Under the pieces are notes generated by a model. That model worked only from the letters and a program-made list of their open reading frames with translations, was not told the DNA's origin and searched no databases. From contig PTEX01000197.1 in the NCBI GenBank assembly GCA_003342815.1, forward strand, positions 1,096,799 to 1,160,798: a DNA stretch of 64,000 nt, written 5' to 3'. Positions 36,137 to 48,449 of the stretch are shown here, piece after piece. The DNA comes from Eudromia elegans (taxonomy: Eukaryota > Chordata > Aves > Tinamiformes > Tinamidae). How positions within the stretch are numbered: the first letter of the stretch is position 1; the number at the start of each line of letters is the position of its first letter. A program made the translations under genes and the position numbers.

Positions 36137-38354
36137 ATCCCCGCGCCGCGCGGGCTGCCTCCTCTGACCTGCGACAGGGCGTGAGCACCGTGCACAGCAC
36201 CGCTGCTCCAATCCCATAGTTTGTAAGAAAAATAATAATAAAAAAATGAGCAGTTTCTGAGTTTCTGCTCTGATGGTGAAGTCCGTGCTTGAGGACGTGA
36301 TTGCAAGGGGGTCTCCATAGATTTTAGATAGGAAGAGATGAAAAATGTCCAGTGGATCACACTTGGTGGTAAAAGCATGACCATGCATCTGGAGATGGAA
36401 GAAAGAACAGAGAGGTCTAAAACATATCTCTAAAAAATGGAGAGAGAAAAAAAAAGATAAATGGTAATTACATAGGAACCCACTCATGCACTCGCTCTCT
36501 TGCTTTCTCTCTTACACCCACATACTCAAGCTCATCTTTCTGTCCGAAGTAGCAGGGGAAAGACATCAGCTTTTATTGTCAGGAGTGATTTTTCTTCGTG
36601 TGCCACTTGCAACAACTTTTCAGGGCAGGTGGATATATTGCACAAAATTCATCACGTAACATTTTTTTTTCTATTTTAAGTTTTACACCTGAACAAAGGA
36701 AAAAAGAGGGGAAAAAACTCTATGAATTGATGAACTGTTAAGTTGTGATTTGAAGGGCTACAGGGCTATTACACACTGGAAGATATTGGACAGATGAGGA
36801 CTAAACATAACTGGGTGGCAGTAACACAATGTGAGGCAGCTGGATGACTGTGTCAGGACCCATGGTCACTTTACTCATGGGAAAGTCTTTCAGTTCATGG
36901 CCCTTTGCATGTGGGCATGTCAGAGAACTTGCTGCAGCTCCACTGTGTGCTTTGCTCCTGAAGAGCTGCAGTCTTCATTTTGCAAGCTGGAGGGCTTCTC
37001 CCACCTCGTGCTCAACAGGCAATGAGCATCTTTACAAAAAACCCTCGGGCTGCTCCTGCCTAGAGGTAAGTCACTAAGCAAGACTGATGCGTTTTGCTCC
37101 TACCAACTGCACTTACACAGCAGGATGAAGATTGGTATCTGCCACATGGTTTTAAACTTGACCTATTTTTCCATACTGCTAGCTATATAGCATTAATATT
37201 CTTCTTAGAAAGGCTGTATCTCTTGGGAGACTGGGCCATAGTCTACTCTGTTTGGGTTGGCATAAACCACCCAGATTACATGAGCTTGAGTCCATGGTAG
37301 GTATCCTTGGACCTTCCTGGTATGATCTCAACATGGGCTTGATGATTCACGCTGCGGATGACAGCGAGTTTGGGTTTTTGTCTTGTATTTAACTGATACT
37401 GTAAACATCCCAAACAAATGCTGACACTGGGTCCTCTGGTTTAGACTGGTGTTTGCCCTGTGAGCTTGTCCATCTCAATGCACTTGGGTGAAAGACTCCA
37501 CTAGGTCATATAAAAATGAGGTTGACTCATCACAGTCCTGTCCCATGAAGAAAAGGGAAAAAATGGACTCTGTTGTGTATTCCTACGTTACATATTTTGT
37601 TCTGGGCAAAAAGGGAGGAACTTATTATGTGCAAGAGAGGATTATAATTCCTGGCAAGGAATGGAATTTGTATCAGCAGTTTGGGGGATTTTTTTTTGAA
37701 AAGGTAATACAATACTGAAGATTTCTTCCCTCAGCTTCCAGTATTCCCTTATTGCTACATGGAATTACTGAACTGAAAATATATGAAAAAAAAAGTAGAG
37801 TTTTTTACGATGTGTGGAAGAAAATTACTTCACAGAGCTTCTCTTTTTTTAAAATGTATCAACATAAATGACATCGTAGCAGTTCTTGTGGATTGCATGG
37901 CAGAAGCAAATAACTGCTATTTATTGTGCAGGCCATGCAATTCTTTTACCTAGCCATTTCCACTACATGCAGAATAGATGAAGCAGATTTTTCTCATGTA
38001 TTTATATGATGCCTGTCAAAAGATGCATGGAATGGTATCCATTAATGTTCATTTGAGCTGTGGGTGCTCATGCAGCGTTTAGTCCTTCCCAAGGGAAAAC
38101 TACCTCAGGTCTATTATATCTATTACAAAACAGGCTAGATTCTATGCAATGCTCTGCCTGAAAGTCATGCATGGTATTTTTCTTCCTTTGCCTGTCTAGC
38201 CTCCTCCTCCTCCCTAAAGGCAGCTTAAGACATGTCTACCACAGAGAGAGCTCCTGCAGTTGGCATCAAGAGGCCAGCACTAGCTCTTTAAGGCCTGTCA
38301 GCCCTTGCCTACCACCTGATTTCAAAGGAATAGCAAAACCAAAGAGAAAAATTT

Positions 38355-38388
38355 AAAAAAGAAAAAAGAAAAAAGAAAAAAAGAAAAA
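38355..38388 (+). repeat. (A5-6G)n purine tract
   Basis: A runs of five or six separated by single G, a low-complexity microsatellite-like tract. Confidence 0.9.
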
Positions 38389-39475
38389 CTATGTCAAGTG
38401 AGCAATAAGGAAGCTCAAGCACTGTGCCCGGTCACAAAGAGAAGCTATGGAGTAAGCAAATGGAGCTAATTTGACCGAAAGATTTGATAATGAGGAAAAT
38501 AATTAGGACTCTTTCTTTCCTTCCTCCTCATCATCTCTATTACTGCAGCCGTTTGCCCTGCTAGCTTTGGATATGCTCTGCTGGCATGTCATTTACAAAA
38601 TATATTATGCCCCAACCCATCCTCTGGATCAGAGTATCATTTCTGCTGCTTATAGCTGTCAGCAGAGGAACAAAGCATGTGCCTAAAGGTACCCTTATAC
38701 TTTGCTGAAATTGTTTGTGAGTTTCCATCTGCAATAATGCATTGCACTTCTTCCATCACTGATCTATTATGTGTTTAGTGATACACATAAATTATATCTG
38801 TGACACAAACACCATGTGTACATGTGTCTGCATGTGGTTTTCTTAACAGAGTTTCTACTACTCTTGTTTATTTCTTAGATTATGAAAAATAAAGGTCTTT
38901 GTACTTAGAGTAAGATGACAGTTTTCCAGCACTCAGCACTGAGCAAGAAAAATGAAGGCTGCAGGAGTAGAAGGAGGAAACGAAAGTTGCTTTCCCGACA
39001 GGGCTACATGAATTCAGCAATGGGTGGATTAGGCGGAGTGTTATCAGTGATGATGAAACACAGCAGACTGTGGTAATGAAATATTTATGAATGGGGAAAT
39101 GATACTGCATTCTGCAGTGCAGCACAGGGGAAAGTGAAATTTCAAGAATACTGTAATAGCAAAGCCCTCCATTAATTATTGGAAGCAAGCTGTAATGCCA
39201 GTTACTATGACAACAGGGTCCCCTATGTATTTTGCACCAGTGGGGAGGAAGGGAGGTGCTGCTTCTATTTACTGGAGTGCATCATATTTCTTTTCCGTTG
39301 CTGTTGCTAATTATCTGTGTCCCAGCCCATGACTATGTGGTTAATTTCAGTGATAAAATTATAAAGTGATTATGGCTAAAACATAGGGAAAGCCTTTAAT
39401 AACTATTATTAGTCTTTTTATTCTAGAAAGAGCTTAAGATGCCTTTTCCCATGCTGAGGGACAGGCTGCTGTTAT

Positions 39476-39722
39476 TACTAATAGTATTTATAATATGAAT
39501 GTGTAATAATGTAATAATTAAAAAATGCTACTAGAAGTATTATTCATAATAGTAATATAATATATACAATACAATCATATATATAATATATAAACATATA
39601 TGTATACATGTGTATATACACAATATACACACCTACATATTATGAGTACTAATAATAATCTATGCATAATAAATAAAATGCAATCATAATATAATAATAA
39701 AAAATAATATTTTTGACTATAT
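39476..39722. repeat. AT-rich low-complexity block
   Basis: About 250 bases almost without G or C, composed of TAA, TAATA, ATATA and a short alternating TATGTATACATGTGTATATACACA segment. No transposon ends were seen. Confidence 0.85.
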
Positions 39723-40449
39723 TAAGCTTCCATCTGTAAAGCATTTTAGAAGCATCAGTCAGCTAGTGTCAGTACTGACATCCTACAGTTCCATACAGGA
39801 CAAGGGAATGTACCACCTCTGCTTGCTTGTTTTTAATTACTGCTTATTTGGTTTTTTTTATAAAAAAATTACCTTAGTGGGGACTGATGCTTAAAATGCT
39901 TGGACCTGCTAAGGATTTCTGTCTGCACTTTGGCATGGTGCAGTATGTGTGAGAAAAGCAAAATATCATCCACAGTCAGAAAGAGGGAGCTCGGATGAAG
40001 CGTGTCCCAGGCTTTGTCGGCGTGTCCTGCCAAGCAGCTCTGCCGGCCTTCCAGAGGGCACGATGTGCTGCCTTGTCCATAGGCCTTTCGCAGCAGTTGC
40101 GCTCATTGTATCCAGAATGGGGACTAGACCAATTCCTAGACAAGAGGCCTGTGAATGACTGAACAGACTAGGAAAGGATGTCCCCTCTAATGCCTCTAAT
40201 CCCACAACAGCTGTAGATGCTGGGCATGGATAGGGGGAATGGACCACAAGATAGAAGGAATGGGCCCCAAGTGGCCAGGCTCACCACTCTCTCAAAGTAG
40301 CATTTTCTGTTACCACTGTGAGAGGCAGAGTGCTGATCTCCATGGACCATTGCTTGGGGCCACTCAGTCATTTCTTTTATCACCTTATTTTTAGGCTTAG
40401 TAGTTCATGTCATCAGTTGTTATCAAAAGGCCATACAGATGTTCCTAAT

Positions 40450-40580
40450 GTAGCTACTTTTCAGATGAGCGAAGTGTACTACAAATCCATGAAAGGACTT
40501 GCCTAAGGTGACATAAGAAATCTGTAGCAGAGATGGGAACACAACCTGAACTTCCCATTTCAAAATTCAGGACCTTTGCC
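40450..40580 (-). mobile_element. MIR SINE fragment
   Basis: TTTTCAGATGAGCGAAG, GGACTTGCCTAAGGTGACAT, GTAGCAGAGATGGGAACACA and ACCTGAACTTCCCA follow the reverse complement of the MIR core in order (TTTACAGATGAGGAAAC, GACTTGCCCAAGGTCACA, GGCAGAGCCGGGATTCGAAC, CAGGTCT). This is the clearest MIR copy in the window. Confidence 0.75.
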
Positions 40581-43500
40581 CATGGCATGCAAAGAATTCC
40601 TGGCCTTCAGTTCTTCCAGGAAAGGAGGCATTGAAGAGGAAGAAAGAGGAAGGATTGCTTGCAAACATGCACTGCACATGCAGGTGGCTTGCAAGTAGCT
40701 AGATGCAAACATTTCTGTTTGATATTTCTTAACTGTTGGTGATAAAACGAACCAGGCACAGTTATCTGAGGCCTTTGCACCTGACTGGTTGTAAACCTGA
40801 CTGGAACAAGGGCAAGTCAAACAAGCTGGAAACAACTGGATTTCTGGATCATGATTTAATAAGGGGTTGTGAGAATGGCACAATTGCTTGTGGGTGTGTG
40901 TACATAAACATATATTTTTTTGAAATGTTTTATATACATAAAATATAACAAATTACACAATACATTGGACACTGGCTTAGAGAAGAAGACTTTTACCCTG
41001 TTCCTGATGAGCTCGCTGAATGGATATGAAAGACAAATCCGTTTAATTTTTTTTTATTGCTGCAACCTTCCTTGCCTTCCCCTGCCCTTCAGCTCACTGC
41101 TCTCAGCTCCTCTTTGCTCTCACACCTTACTGCCACATTAAGGCAGAAGTCAGCTTGGCCTTGGTCAAGACCAAAGCTAGGAGTCATCCTTACCCTTTAG
41201 TAGACTGTTCTTCCCTTTTTCTTTTTTAAATAGCACTTCAAGAATGATGTGAAGCCTGTGAGCAGTAAACGACAGAGCGATGCAGTCCGGGCTCCCACCG
41301 CCTGATGAATGGTGGTGCTGCACCAGCAGGGAAAGCCAGGGCTCCGTTTCCACCATGATGAGAGCTGCCCCAAAGGACCGATATGAATGTGAATTTTCCT
41401 CTCCTTGACTCCAAGGCATCCAATAAATAAATAGCTCAGACTACAACTCACTTAGAGGCAACGGGTGAAAAGCCAAGCCTGGTAGATATGGGAAAGAAGT
41501 GCAGGTCATATTGGTTTAACAGTTTGAAAACTTGACAGAGAACGAAAGGTTCTGATAACTATTTGTTTAGTTTAGTGCAGAAAAGGGAAGAAGTAGCCCT
41601 AGGTGAGGGAGACACGATAATATTCATCAAACACAGTAGATAAAGCTCTGCCTGAGACAGGTCAGACATACTAATCGTGCCTCGACGTGTAGGCATGGTT
41701 GGACATCCTGCATGCTCTCCTGCCTCTCAGTGGTTCTCTGTTCACACTCATTTTACTGCAACAGGGTTTCTTTCTGAAAAGGAGAAAATTTGGCTGCAGA
41801 GAAATGCAGGTATTCAGAGCAATGTCCTCCCAGGAATAATTTTAATACAAAGGAAAGTGCATTGCTGCTCATTTCCTTCACTTGCTCCCTGGAGGACACC
41901 AGTACATCTCTGCGTGCAAGGAGATTGCTGCTGGCCCATGCTGGAAAGAGGTAGAGCTGGGGATGTCTCCTTTCTTTTCTTCAGAGTGCTTTTTGGCTGG
42001 CAGTTATCTCAGTGGTTACTCTTGAGAGAGTGCATGCATGTGCATGTGTGTGTGTGTAGGCTTTGCATTCCTTAATTGTCACGTGCTTAAGGTCATCATC
42101 GCGATTGCAGGAGTAATTTGGAAGCCATGTAAACCATGTCTTCTCTGGGACAGAAAACATTTGTTAAAAGATTTGCACATCCTTGTGTGGAAAAGACAAA
42201 CTGAGACCCTAAGGGGTGTCAGCCAGCTGAGGCAAGCCTTGCCTGGCCCTCTAGGTTTGCTTTAGGCAGCTGCTGCTATAGTATAAATTATCCCATTGAC
42301 ACAAGGATTAACCCATGAGTCCACCTGTGTGAAAAGTCATGCTTTCCTTTCCAAAGAGGAAGCAGCTGAAAGCTACCATGCTACAAAGATTTATATCCAA
42401 CCCTGGGGTCAATCTAAAACAAATATCAAATATCTATACAGCAAATGTTTAGAAATAGTCCAGACTGGTGTTTACAGACATTTTAACCTGTTGGAGTGAG
42501 AACTCGATTACCCAACTGGAGAAGGTAACCTCAAAACCTCAACAAGGAAAAGCAGTCTATGAGCATAGGCAAGTTTAGGGCTATGCCTCTGCCTCTCCAA
42601 TATATAGGAGGTGCGAGGGAAGGGGAGGTAGTTTCTGGTTGCTTGTTCTTCTGACAGCCACTAATGTGCCAGGAAAATAAAAAAAAAAATCTTGCATTAG
42701 GCATGTTGGCCTCGCTCCATAAATAATCAAAAGCAGTGATCAGGCTGAGTAGGGGCTTCCTTCAGATACACGAAAGCCATAAGTGAGGAAATAGCCTTTC
42801 CTTGCTGGAGTGAGAGGCCTACATTGTGTCCATGGCATTTCTCCTCAGATTCTCCATCCTTCTTGTTGCAATTCAGCACATGCAGCCAGCCAGCTCTGTC
42901 TGAGCCTGCAGGAGAAACCCTGTTCGTACTAAATCAGTGAGCAGAGAAGCCCCCTTCATTAACTGAGAGATTTTATGTCCGTGCTTTGGCTGTTTATTCT
43001 TTCTAGAGCTATTCTGTTCAGCCTCTGCAGGGACTACTAAGAGACACAGGGGAACTGGGAGCACTTAGTCAAGGGCAGAAATATTTGGATTCAATCAACC
43101 ATAAAAGGAATCCCTGAAAATTATAGACATTTTCCAGAGTGGCTTGTTTCTCTGCCTATAATATTTCATATGCTGCACACTGAATTACCCTGAAGTGCAA
43201 TTAAAATTCGTTAATGTATGAAATCCGGAAATCCTCTGTCCCACAGTTTTAATATTTTTTTGTGGCTGACTGTAAAAGAGAGCGGAGATGAAGGGATTTA
43301 TTCTTACTAGGCTGCGGAAGGTTTTACAGCAACAGTTTTCATCAACATTACTGCAGATTCTTTCCCATCAACATGCAAACTGTGTCACAGGCACAAGGAA
43401 GACAAAGGTATCCCTGGTGCCATCAGCTCCCCTGCTTCCTAACAAGTGGTGTGGTGGTGATACCCTTCCTGCACAGCCTTGTGTAAACCAGCTACTCGGG

Positions 43501-46500
43501 ACTGCTGTGTCTGTGTACTACTTTCAGCAGACCCAGAATAATTTTATAAGAACTCCTGTGGGAGGAGGCATAAAGCTAAGACTGCAGTTCTGCCTTTGGA
43601 AGTTCACTTTTATTCTATTTCCAGAAGCAGGTAAGCTCTGAACTTCAGATGCAGAGCAAGGCTGCAGCCAAGTCACACGGCTGAGTTTGGCTCCACAAGC
43701 AGCAACAGGGGATGAGTTATTGGAGGATGCTGTGTGTGTGCCAAAAAAGATACCAGAAAGCTGCAGTATGTAAGGTCACTGTGACCATCAAGGAGGGAAG
43801 AAGAGTCAGTTTATTCTTCCCTTGGCTCATCCTTGGCCTTCTCACACTTTCACTGCTGCCCACATCTTTTATAGCTGCCAAGCAGGACATTAGTATACAT
43901 CTGAACGTGTTCATGTGCATGTTCCAGGTTTTCATGTGAGATCTGCTCAGCAAGCCAGGAGGACTCTGGATTGCTGAGCAAACACTTAGAAGAGGGATAC
44001 TAGGCTTTCGTTAAGCACCATAAGCTTAGCTTAAAACAGTGCTCAGCAGTCTCAGCTGAGGCAATTCCCACGTGCTGGCAGGACCTGCTCGGGTGAGTGA
44101 TGGGAACCCCAGACACCCAGCGTGTAGCCTGCGGATCAAGAGGCTGCAAGTCATCATGTAGGTACTCAGGAACGGTGTTCCTTATGATCCGCTGATTCAT
44201 GGGCAAAGAGCATCACATAATTCAGAGACATTTACAAAGCCCTGTGGTGCCATCCTTCAAAGCCTCGCTACAGTGACTTCAGGTTTGATTCAGAGCAATG
44301 CTCTTGCTCCAGGCCCACTTGGATGAGGCCTCGGCTCAGCTCTTCACAGTAGCAATTAAGGTTACTTAACTGCTGCAGGACAGAAGGAGATCATGGAAGA
44401 GTTGGTTTGCATAGGAAAATTTGTAATGACAGAAGCATAATCCATATGAAACAGGAAAAAAAAAAAGAGAGGAAAAAAGTTGTGGCATTCCCCTAAAGCT
44501 GCTTACCACTTTATATCAGGGCTGAAAATTTTGCATCTGACAAGACCTCTGCCAATAGAGCAAGAAGCTGACGTACTTGACACACTTGACACTCATATAC
44601 TGAAGGAAAGATGAATGAGGGGGGCCCACCCCTATTCCGTGCCCCATGGCTAAAGGCACAGTAAACAAGGGACCTGCATTTAGTGGCAAATCAACTGGGA
44701 AAACCTAGGCCTTCAGGCTGTGCTCTTGTGGACACAGATGCACCCATGCTGGTGGTGAGGGGCAATGTCCCCCCACAAGAGCAGGGGCTTGTAGCCAGCT
44801 ACACTGTGCTGGTCCCAACCAGGTAAGAAGTGTTTTGTAGTAATTTAAAAAGCCTGAAAGACTTGGCATAGAAGTGGACTAGGAATGATCTAATGATTCA
44901 CTGACAGCTGAGCTATGGGGACAGGGAGCTACAGCACAACAAAGGCAAAAAGATAGCTGGGATACTAATGCTTTGGAATACCATAGCTCTGTGTACATTT
45001 GTTTGTGGGCATGTCATTGAGAAAGTCTGGGAATTCAAACCTTGTTCCCTCTACCATGCCATAGTAAAACTCTTTCCTGCTCAATGGTGTATCTACTGGG
45101 AAGAGATTACTAGCTGAGCTGCACTTCAGAGACAACAGGTTTTGGAGATGCTAGTACATTATCACCTCATTTCACTGCTAAAACAGTCTTTATCCAGAGT
45201 AAGTGCTGAGATGTTAAGCATTTCCTATAAAGAGCTATTTATTAAGTAGAGAGAGCCTTGAAATAGAAGTGTCTAGATTTTCTGGGAGGAAAAATAAAAA
45301 TCTTCATAGGTTAAAATTAGCTTTTAAATCGCAGGGGTGAAACCACCTGAGGTTAGAGCCTCGCTGCTTTTTAATAGGCAAATGAGGTATTTCATGTGGA
45401 ATTGCTTTTACGTGACTATTGAAACAAGTGTCATCTTCCAGCAGCACCTTCTGCAGCCCGCGTGATGTCTCTGTGGGGAGGAACAAAGCGCGGAGCCAGG
45501 TGAGATTCAGGGGAGACAAGGGCTTCCTGCTGCGCGAGGGGACACTTCACAGTGAAGGAGGTATAGCCATTTATTTTAAGTGCCCCCTCATTAACTATTC
45601 ATTGAAATATATTAAATGGACGGATCTCACAGGGCTCTCAGGCACTTCCTCAGGAGCCTAGCCTGGCTTCCCTGAAGCGCTGTTGGAGCCGAGCATAACA
45701 GCACTTGTCAATGGAGCAGTTGTGGTGCCGTCTTTGAGAGGCCTAATGCATTTTTAATTCTCCTCCATCATTCTCCTGACCTTCCTCTTAGCAACCCAAA
45801 TTAAGATAGGACTTTTTCTACCCTGTCCATCCCATATGGTGAAGGCTGTGTTTTCTAAGGTCTCTGTTTTGCTATTTGTCGCTGGCAGGAGCTGGACCTT
45901 CCTGTCTGTGCACCAGACATCTAGCAGCGTGTCCCAGCTCAAGTCTCTCTTCATTTTGCTTCCCAGAGGATACGTGTGCTAGTTCCAGGCACTGACAAGC
46001 AGCCGCCACAGCAAAGACAAGGGTCAAAGGTGTGGAAGAGTTTCCTTAGCAGGAGCCAATAAATAAACAAATGAAGGCCCTTTAGTGTAGAAGACTTAAG
46101 GGAGATAGGATGGAGCCAGCTGGAGTATGCATGGCACTAGGGGAGCCATACTCTAATGCTCTGTCAGTAGGGGAGAGCTCTAACGATTCCAGTCAGTTCC
46201 TGCCTCTGAGGGCTATGCAATGACATTTGCATGTGACAGACTTAGTGTTCACTCAGAAGGAGGTAGGTCTTAATATCACATACAGTTTGGTAGCAGAAAC
46301 TCCTTGCTGTAGGATGGTACTGAGCTAGATTTTTGCATGGACTCAAGGGATCATGAAGCAAGGTCACAGATGAAAATTTCATTGAGGGCTCTTAAGCATA
46401 TAAGCTCTGCCCCCGGTCCAAGAAGTTTCTAAGTTGCAAGTGACTAAATGGTTAGAAAATATCTGAGGAGCTATTACTTTATGCTTGTATGCTACACTCT

Positions 46501-47286
46501 TCTCCAGACATTTCTTTTTGGTCACTGAAGAAGTTTTGGATCAAAAGGTGTTTGGTCATTCCTCTTGTACTTGTGGTAGTCCACAGTGCAGTCCCCTTTA
46601 GTGAGAAAAGACCAAGGGAAAACTCACCAATATCCCTTAGTAGGAAGTAGGCTAGTGAATGCATAACTACAGAGCCATAAAGTGGCTGCTAATAACTATG
46701 AATGTTTCTTTTCCAAGGTCAGCCTTTTCATTTGGACTTACAGTGTGTATTTTACAGACAGAAACTGTTCTCATCACCCACAGAATACTGAATTCGTTAT
46801 GTACCTGAGATATGATTAGTTCTGGAGCATGTAAGGCTCACAGTTTCTACTGGCTGTTGTACTAAATAGGTATTGTTTGCTTTAGCTAGAGGACCACATA
46901 GCAGCTTCTGCCATATTGTGCCATTATTAATAATAGTTACACATGCTTAATATAATTAACAATTTATTACATAATTACTATTAAGCTTTAATAATAATAC
47001 TGTTTATATTTCATATACAATTTATTCTTCATAAATCCATGTGTAGTTTACAAAGGAAGTAGCATATACAGACAGCAGAACTTTGAGCATGAGCCATCAA
47101 TTGATATGATCAATGTCACAGCTAGCAGTTAGAAAAAAGGAATATATCCAAGATTCCAAGTCCTTGGGTCTTTACATCTGCAATTTTATTTGAGAGACTT
47201 TTCTTTTACCAAAACTCTAAAAAAAAACCCCTTTCCAATCCATTTAAATGTAATTAATGTTTCTAAAATCCAGAATTATGTTTCCA
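40581..47286. other. Intergenic sequence
   Basis: No supported gene or RNA. An AT-rich segment (46918-47030) precedes the CR1 copy. The block 43090-43260 has the look of a non-coding conserved element (AT-rich, ATTA motifs, few repeats), but conservation cannot be judged here. A donor-like CCAG|GTGAGA at 45496-45503 and GCAG|GTAAGC near 43627 are isolated. Confidence 0.5.
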
Positions 47287-48449
47287 AAGAGGTATCACAG
47301 AATCATTAAGGTTCGAAGGGACCTGTAGAGGTCATCTAGTCCAACCCCCCTGCACACGCAGGGTCTCCTAGAGCATGTGACACAGGGTGGTGTCCAGGCG
47401 GGTTTTGAAGATCTCCAGAGAAGGAGACTCCACCGCCTCTCTGGGCAGCCTGTTCCAGGGCTCTGTCACCCTCACTGTTAAGAAATTCTTTCTCAAGTTC
47501 CTGTGGAACTTTTGGTACTTCAGTTTGTGGTGGTTTCCTCTAGTTCTGTTGCTGGCCGCCACTGAGAAGAGGCCAGCCCCATCCCCCTCACTCCTTCCCT
47601 TGAGGTACTTATACATATTGATCAGGTCCCCTCTCAGCCTTCTCTTCTCCAGGCTGAACAGGCCCAGCTCTCTCAGCCTTTACTTGTAGGGCAGATGTTC
47701 CAGGCCTCTGATCATCCTTGTAGCCCTGCGCTGGACTCTCTCCAGCAGCTCCACATCCCTCTTGCACTGGGGAGCCCAGAACTGCACACAGGACTCCAGA
47801 CCACCACTCCTATGGTCTCAGCAGGGCTAAGGAGAGGGGCAGGATCCCCTCCATTGACCTGCTGGAATCGATCCTCTTAATGCACCCCAGGATCCCATTG
47901 GCCTTCTTGACCACAAGGGCACTGCACTTTCATGGTCAACTTGTTGTCCACCATGACGCCCAGGTCCCTTTCTGCAGAGCTGCTGTCTAGAAGATCGGTC
48001 CCCAGCCGGTACGGGTGTCTGGGATTATTCCTCCCCAGGTGCAGGACCCTGCTCTTGCCCTTGTTGAATTTCATAAATTTTCTCATCGCCCAGCTGTCCA
48101 GTCTGTCCAGGTCCCTCTGGATGGCAGTGCAGCCCTCAGGGCTATCAGCTATTCCTCTCAGTTTTGTATCATTAGCAAGTTTGCTGAGAAGGCACTCTGT
48201 CCCTTCATCCAGGTCCTTGATAAATAAATTGAACAGGACTGGACCAAGGGCTGACTTCCAGGGGACATCTCTAGCTATAGGCCTCTAACAAGACTCCACA
48301 CCGTTCATCACCACCCTCTGAGCCCTGTGATCCAGCTAGTTCTCAATTCAATTTGCTGTCCACTCATCTATCCCACACTTCCAAAGCTTGCCCAAGAGGG
48401 TGCTGTGACATATGGTGTCAAAAGCCTTTCTGAAGTTGAGTATGTATAG
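47287..48449 (-). mobile_element. CR1 LINE, 5'-truncated, avian type
   Basis: This is a CR1 non-LTR retrotransposon in minus orientation. Its 3' end at 47287 is the reverse complement of the typical CR1 terminus (plus strand TCACAGAATCATTAAGGTTC, then GGTCATCTAGTCCAACCCCC). Minus-strand frames give the C-terminal ORF2 region: 47877-48086 with [20 protein letters not shown] and [12 protein letters not shown], then 47368-47616 with HRNLRKNFLTVRVTEPWNRL. These match the RT C-terminal region of CR1. Similarity is high by eye, so this is a comparatively young copy. It lacks the endonuclease and most of the RT and is broken by frame changes, so it is not mobile. Confidence 0.95.

Larger units (their letters stand above)
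35980..36200. promoter_or_regulatory. Small CpG-rich patch with AP-1 site, hairpin and GCT run
   Basis: This is a local GC- and CpG-rich stretch in AT-rich surroundings. It has a consensus AP-1 site TGACTCA at 35987-35993, a perfect 8-bp stem hairpin (GCACGAAC / GTTCGTGC, 35999-36019, loop GTTAT) and a (GCT)5 run at 36119-36133. It could be a small unmethylated promoter or enhancer, or GC-rich residue of an old element. Open frames across it show no family resemblance, and no TATA box or exon structure could be tied to it. Confidence 0.35.
36201..40449. other. Intergenic sequence
   Basis: No supported gene. It contains an A-rich (A5-6G)n tract at 38355-38388 and an AT-rich low-complexity block at 39476-39722. 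A strong donor-like AGAG|GTAAGT at 37062-37071 lies in this stretch, but no matching acceptor or exon was recognised. Confidence 0.55.

Noticed and set aside
36059..36487. Open frames of 142 and 109 codons (-) across the GCT run
   Set aside because: GC-rich sequence lacks stops by composition; the Ser/Ala-rich runs come from the triplet repeat.
37062..37071. Strong splice-donor consensus AGAG|GTAAGT
   Set aside because: Isolated; no acceptor, exon or coding match could be tied to it.
41677..42075. Open frame of 132 codons (+)
   Set aside because: No recognisable domain; the Cys/Val-rich end reflects a TG-rich stretch.
45490..45505. Donor-like GCCAG|GTGAGA next to a slightly CpG-enriched stretch
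   Set aside because: No first-exon or promoter features; too weak for a gene call.
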